A stretch of DNA of 64,000 nucleotides from Clostridium sp. (GTDB lineage: Bacteria > Bacillota > Clostridia > Clostridiales > Clostridiaceae): positions 1 through 64,000 of the forward strand of contig NZ_JAGHFX010000044.1 of the NCBI RefSeq assembly GCF_017888565.1, written 5' to 3'. The first letter of the stretch is position 1. The number at the start of each line of letters is the position of its first letter. Below, piece after piece: positions 60,881 through 64,000 of this stretch. Below the pieces are notes generated by a model. The model saw only the letters and a list, made by a program, of their open reading frames with translations, made no database searches and was not told the origin of the DNA. A program made the position numbers and the translations under genes.

Positions 60881-61678
60881 ATGAAGGTTATGACCTTTAA
60901 CTTAAGGACAGATTTCTTATTAGATATAAATAATAGATGGAATAAAAGAAAAGAAATAGTTTATGATATATTAAACAATAATGATTGCGATATAATAGGT
61001 GTTCAGGAGCTAAATAATAAAATGTTTAAGGATATTTCAAAAGAAGTTCCAGGATATAATATTATTGGAAATCCAAGAAGCCTTAAGTATTTTATAGAAA
61101 GAAATGATATTTTAGTTTCTAAGAAACATAAAATATTAGAATACAGTACTTTTTGGCTTTCAGAAGATCCTGAAAAAATAGGAAGTGCTATTTGGTATTC
61201 TGTTTATCCTAGAATATGCACAACAGCTTTAATAAAATTAAATGATGGAAATATAGTTAGAGTATATAATACCCATTTAGATTTTTTACTATCAAAGGCT
61301 AGGGAGTATGGACTTAAAAAAATAGGCGAGTATATGGATAAGCAACATGAAAAAGACAATTATCCAGCTATATTAATGGGAGATTTTAATGCCAGTCCAA
61401 CAAGTAAAGCCATAAAAAGTTTCTCAGAAGGTAAATATAGTAGTAAAAAGTTTATTGCAGTACAAGATCATAAAAAAGAAATTTATAATATGTCAACTAT
61501 GAGTAAGTTTAAAGGAAATAAAAAAGGTCTTCATATAGATTATATATTTGTAAGCGAAGAGTTTAAAGTTTTAGATACTGAAATATTGGATTATAACAAG
61601 AATGGAAAATATCCTTCAGATCATTATCCTATGATTGCAAAACTTGATATAAATAAAAACGCTAATACTTCAAAATAG
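60881..61678 (+). CDS. Endonuclease/exonuclease/phosphatase (EEP) family hydrolase
   Basis: This metal-dependent phosphoesterase of the DNase I-like fold has 265 residues and no signal peptide. The family motifs are in order: MTFNLRTD at the N-terminus, VQELN (metal-binding Glu), YNTHLDF, MGDFNASP, and SDHYPMI at the end with the catalytic His. Members act on nucleic acid, phosphoinositide or sphingolipid phosphodiesters; the cytosolic location and short length leave the substrate open. ATG follows GAGGTAG, 27 bases after the S component gene, so it may be the last gene of the pdxY unit. A bidirectional terminator overlaps its stop. Confidence 0.88.
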   Translation: MKVMTFNLRTDFLLDINNRWNKRKEIVYDILNNNDCDIIGVQELNNKMFKDISKEVPGYNIIGNPRSLKYFIERNDILVSKKHKILEYSTFWLSEDPEKIGSAIWYSVYPRICTTALIKLNDGNIVRVYNTHLDFLLSKAREYGLKKIGEYMDKQHEKDNYPAILMGDFNASPTSKAIKSFSEGKYSSKKFIAVQDHKKEIYNMSTMSKFKGNKKGLHIDYIFVSEEFKVLDTEILDYNKNGKYPSDHYPMIAKLDINKNANTSK

Positions 61679-61700
61679 AGTATTAGCATTTTTTATTTTA
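61661..61700. terminator. Bidirectional terminator
   Basis: GCTAATACT (61661-61669) pairs with AGTATTAGC (61679-61687), with A-rich sequence before and T-rich sequence after. It overlaps the stop of the EEP gene and lies between convergent genes. Confidence 0.9.
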
Positions 61701-61701
61701 A

Positions 61702-62412
61702 TTAAGCATTATCAATTATCTTAAAGAATAAATCTTCTATACTACCTAATTCATTATATTTTTCTTTTAAGTATTCTTTGCTACCAGAGTCAACAATTTT
61801 ACCTTCCTTCATTAAAATCATTGTATCACTGATTTCTTCCATTGAGGCTAGTATATGAGTACTAACTAGTATAGTTTTTCCAAGGGACTTTATTTTTGAT
61901 AACATTTCTCTAAATTCCTTTATTCCGCTTGGGTCTAGGCCTACAAAAGGTTCATCAATTAAAATTATATTTGGATCATGAATTAAGGCCATTATAATAG
62001 AGACTTTTTGCTTCATACCTTTAGATAAGTCCTTAGCAAGGGAATCTTTTTTATTGGTTAAGTTGAAAGCATTCATTAACTTCTCAGCTTTACTTGTCCA
62101 ATCTTTAACTTTATAAGCTAAGGCTATGAATTTAAAGTGTTCCCAAACTGTTAATAAATTATATAAATCAGGGGTTTCAGGTATGTAGGCTAAATTTTCT
62201 CTTATGGCTCTATCCTTTGTAGATTTTCCATCTATTAAAATATCACCTGAATCTTTTCTTAATAAAGAAAGTATGCACTTTAATGTAGTAGTTTTGCCAG
62301 CACCATTGGGACCGCATAATATTGATATTTCACCAGTATTTAATTTAAAGGATATATTATCGATTGCTTTATTTTTCTTAAATGATTTAGATAAATTTTT
62401 TACTTCTAACAT
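61702..62412 (-). CDS. ABC exporter ATP-binding protein
   Basis: This ATPase subunit of an ABC-2 type exporter has about 237 residues. Walker A is GPNGAGKTT near residue 37, the Q-loop is YIPETPDLYN, the signature is LSKGMKQK (Ser-Lys for the usual Ser-Gly-Gly), Walker B is IILIDEP, followed by FVGLDPSG and the switch histidine in STHILASMEE. The C-terminus is short. ATG 62412 stands five bases after GGAGG; the longer TTG reading at 62424 overlaps that site. It lies 13 bases after the membrane subunit gene on the same strand and should function with it. The cargo is unknown. Confidence 0.9.
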   Translation of the reverse strand: MLEVKNLSKSFKKNKAIDNISFKLNTGEISILCGPNGAGKTTTLKCILSLLRKDSGDILIDGKSTKDRAIRENLAYIPETPDLYNLLTVWEHFKFIALAYKVKDWTSKAEKLMNAFNLTNKKDSLAKDLSKGMKQKVSIIMALIHDPNIILIDEPFVGLDPSGIKEFREMLSKIKSLGKTILVSTHILASMEEISDTMILMKEGKIVDSGSKEYLKEKYNELGSIEDLFFKIIDNA

Positions 62413-62425
62413 GATTTCCTCCAAT

Positions 62426-64000
62426 TTAATATTCTATAAAATCAAATATTTTATTACATAATAACATTAATAAGCTTATATAAATCCCAACAATTATAGT
62501 TAATACTCCAAATGATATGTAAGAGTTAGTAGTTATACCATAAGTAGCTGCAGTTGCAGCAAATGGAATCATTATAAGTACCATTAGTACGAAAGTTACA
62601 AGCATTCCTGGACCAGATTCATTATCCTTTGGCATAAGAAGTATTGTGATTAAGTTAAGTAATTTTACTACTAATGAGAATGCTAGGGTAATTAAAAAAC
62701 ATCCTATTCCTAAGATTGAGAATTTGTAATCTAATATAATAGAAGGAATAAGCATTATACTAATTCTAAGTGATAACATTAAAAGTTCATCTAAGACTGT
62801 AGAAAGAATTTTATATATTGGTTTTCCTGGGATAATATAAATATATACATTTTTTAACTCCCTAGATAATTCAGAAAAATTAGAGGAAATAAGTACTATA
62901 TAAACTGTACCTATTGAAATCGCTAAAAGTGAAATTAATTGATTTCCTTTTAAAGTAATATATCCACCTATGATTCCAACTATAATATTAACTAAGAATA
63001 ATAAAAATTTTTTTAATGGAGTTTGTTTTCTTTTTCTAATAACTGAAGCTTTCCAATATAATGATAGCGTTCCCCATCTTTCTTTAGAAGTACTATTTAA
63101 ATTAACTTTTTTTATTTCTTTTTCCATTTGTGAATGAACATCTCTCTTATTGTTTTTTAACTGTTTTAATTTTTCATTTTGTGTAGATACCTTTTCAGCT
63201 ATTTCTTCATAATATTCAACATTAAGAGTTATAAATAAGAAACAATTAATTATAACTAATGACAATAAATATAATATATCAAATATTGGAGGGGTAATTG
63301 TTTCTGTTAAAAGTAAAGATATAAATCTTACTATAGATGAAATTATAGGTAATTTGACAATAAAGCTATGAAAAATATACATAGACAATTCGGTAAAGTT
63401 AAAGTTTAAACTCCAAAATTTATATAAATAAAATAAAAGCATTGAACATGCTATACCTTGTAATATATAAGAAATAAATTTTAAGCCTTTTACTGAGCCT
63501 GTCTTAACTTTTATTGCAAAAAATAAATAAGATAGAGAAATAAAAAATAAGAATATAAAGAAAAATCCTAAAGCTATTGGTAATAATCCTATTAATGATA
63601 AATTAGTAAAAGCTAGTAGCATTAATATAATGAAAGTAAACGTCAAAAAGAAGCTAGCTACACCTTTTATTGCACTACGAACCATTGAATAGAAGAGTAT
63701 TAATTTATTATTTATAGGTGAAGGAAATAAATAACTAATATCTGAAATTGAGAAGTTACTTGGAGCATAATCATTTAAATAGTTTGCTAATACAAATAGT
63801 ATAAAAACTAATGATACTATAGCTATAATTCCTAGAGCAGATTGTTGCATTTCTTGAGTTATAGAAGCTTTAGTTTCATTTTTAAATATTGCAACTATAA
63901 ATGATGAAAAGCAAAGTCCGAAGAATATGATTATAGAAAATAATTTCTTTAAGAATAGAAGAGGATGGTAAAAAATTTGGAAAAAGAAATTTTTGATTTT
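62426..64000 (-). CDS. Putative ABC exporter membrane subunit, truncated by the window edge
   Basis: The frame stays open from 62426 to the right end of the window, so the N-terminus lies beyond 64000. An internal ATG at 63850 gives a 474-codon reading, but it has no ribosome site, and the upstream part (FFFQIFYHPLLFLKKLF, then a membrane helix) is clearly protein-like. At least 525 residues are seen, with about ten or more membrane helices in two groups and a charged central loop (KVSTQNEKLKQLKNNKRD). It resembles the putative ABC exporter family (PF16962). It precedes the ATPase gene in the same operon. Confidence 0.85.
   Translation of the reverse strand, partial: KIKNFFFQIFYHPLLFLKKLFSIIIFFGLCFSSFIVAIFKNETKASITQEMQQSALGIIAIVSLVFILFVLANYLNDYAPSNFSISDISYLFPSPINNKLILFYSMVRSAIKGVASFFLTFTFIILMLLAFTNLSLIGLLPIALGFFFIFLFFISLSYLFFAIKVKTGSVKGLKFISYILQGIACSMLLFYLYKFWSLNFNFTELSMYIFHSFIVKLPIISSIVRFISLLLTETITPPIFDILYLLSLVIINCFLFITLNVEYYEEIAEKVSTQNEKLKQLKNNKRDVHSQMEKEIKKVNLNSTSKERWGTLSLYWKASVIRKRKQTPLKKFLLFLVNIIVGIIGGYITLKGNQLISLLAISIGTVYIVLISSNFSELSRELKNVYIYIIPGKPIYKILSTVLDELLMLSLRISIMLIPSIILDYKFSILGIGCFLITLAFSLVVKLLNLITILLMPKDNESGPGMLVTFVLMVLIMIPFAATAATYGITTNSYISFGVLTIIVGIYISLLMLLCNKIFDFIEY

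Overview
The window looks like chromosomal DNA from a low-GC, spore-forming Firmicute, most likely Clostridium sensu stricto. Base composition is very AT-rich, Shine-Dalgarno sequences are strong GGAGG types, TTG and GTG starts are common, and T-tailed terminator hairpins close most units. Content fits: a YunB-type sporulation protein, the clostridial SCIFF peptide with its radical SAM maturase, GatD/MurT, a PyrB/PyrI/PyrK/PyrD-B pyrimidine operon and an ECF vitamin transporter. I saw no rRNA, tRNA, CRISPR array, phage or intact insertion sequence. Species cannot be fixed from the sequence alone.

Layout. 0-6 kb: D-Ala-D-Ala carboxypeptidase, polysaccharide deacetylase, the gatD-murT pair (lipid II amidation) and an alpha/beta hydrolase. 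6-11 kb: two tandem membrane histidine kinases without a response regulator, and a TspO protein with a basic tail. 11-17 kb: topoisomerase III, lrgAB, and a NitT/TauT-type ABC importer. 17-24.5 kb: a TPR membrane protein, a transglutaminase-like protein, UppP, a coiled-coil protein, a group III 6-phosphofructokinase and a beta-lactamase-like protein that lacks its nucleophilic serine. 24.5-27 kb: a loosely packed accessory island with a small secreted protein, a ribbon-helix-helix protein, two apparent gene remnants and a glutamine-repeat protein. 27-32.5 kb: pyrB-pyrI-pyrC-pyrF-pyrK-pyrD behind a leader with two PyrR-type hairpins. 32.5-43 kb: DUF948 and YtxH proteins, a PepSY-like protein, an alanine/glycine symporter, a class A penicillin-binding protein, YunB, Hpt and an HflX GTPase with an N-terminal JAB/MPN-like domain. 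43-50 kb: a nucleotidyltransferase-like gene with a MocR regulator and YigZ, YebC, and the KtrB/KtrA potassium system. 50-57 kb: two paralogous MglB-like sugar-binding proteins, the SCIFF system, an M16 peptidase, a PLP decarboxylase and a small membrane protein. 57-64 kb: HtpG, pyridoxal kinase with an ECF S component, an EEP hydrolase, and an ABC exporter that runs off the right edge.

How parts work together. Several envelope genes share one theme: peptidoglycan synthesis (class A PBP), trimming (carboxypeptidase), modification (deacetylase, GatD/MurT), lipid carrier recycling (UppP) and holin-like LrgAB. The pyr leader seems to use one PyrR hairpin for transcription attenuation and a second to hide the pyrB ribosome binding site. 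A shared ATTGTA-N4-TACAAT palindrome lies upstream of the MocR operon and of the pyridoxal kinase operon 16 kb away, suggesting a vitamin B6 regulon. The SCIFF unit is the clearest specialised peptide system: a 45-residue six-cysteine precursor missing from a length-filtered gene list, an intercistronic hairpin, a maturase with all expected cysteine motifs, and a nearby M16 peptidase with a possible but unproven processing role.
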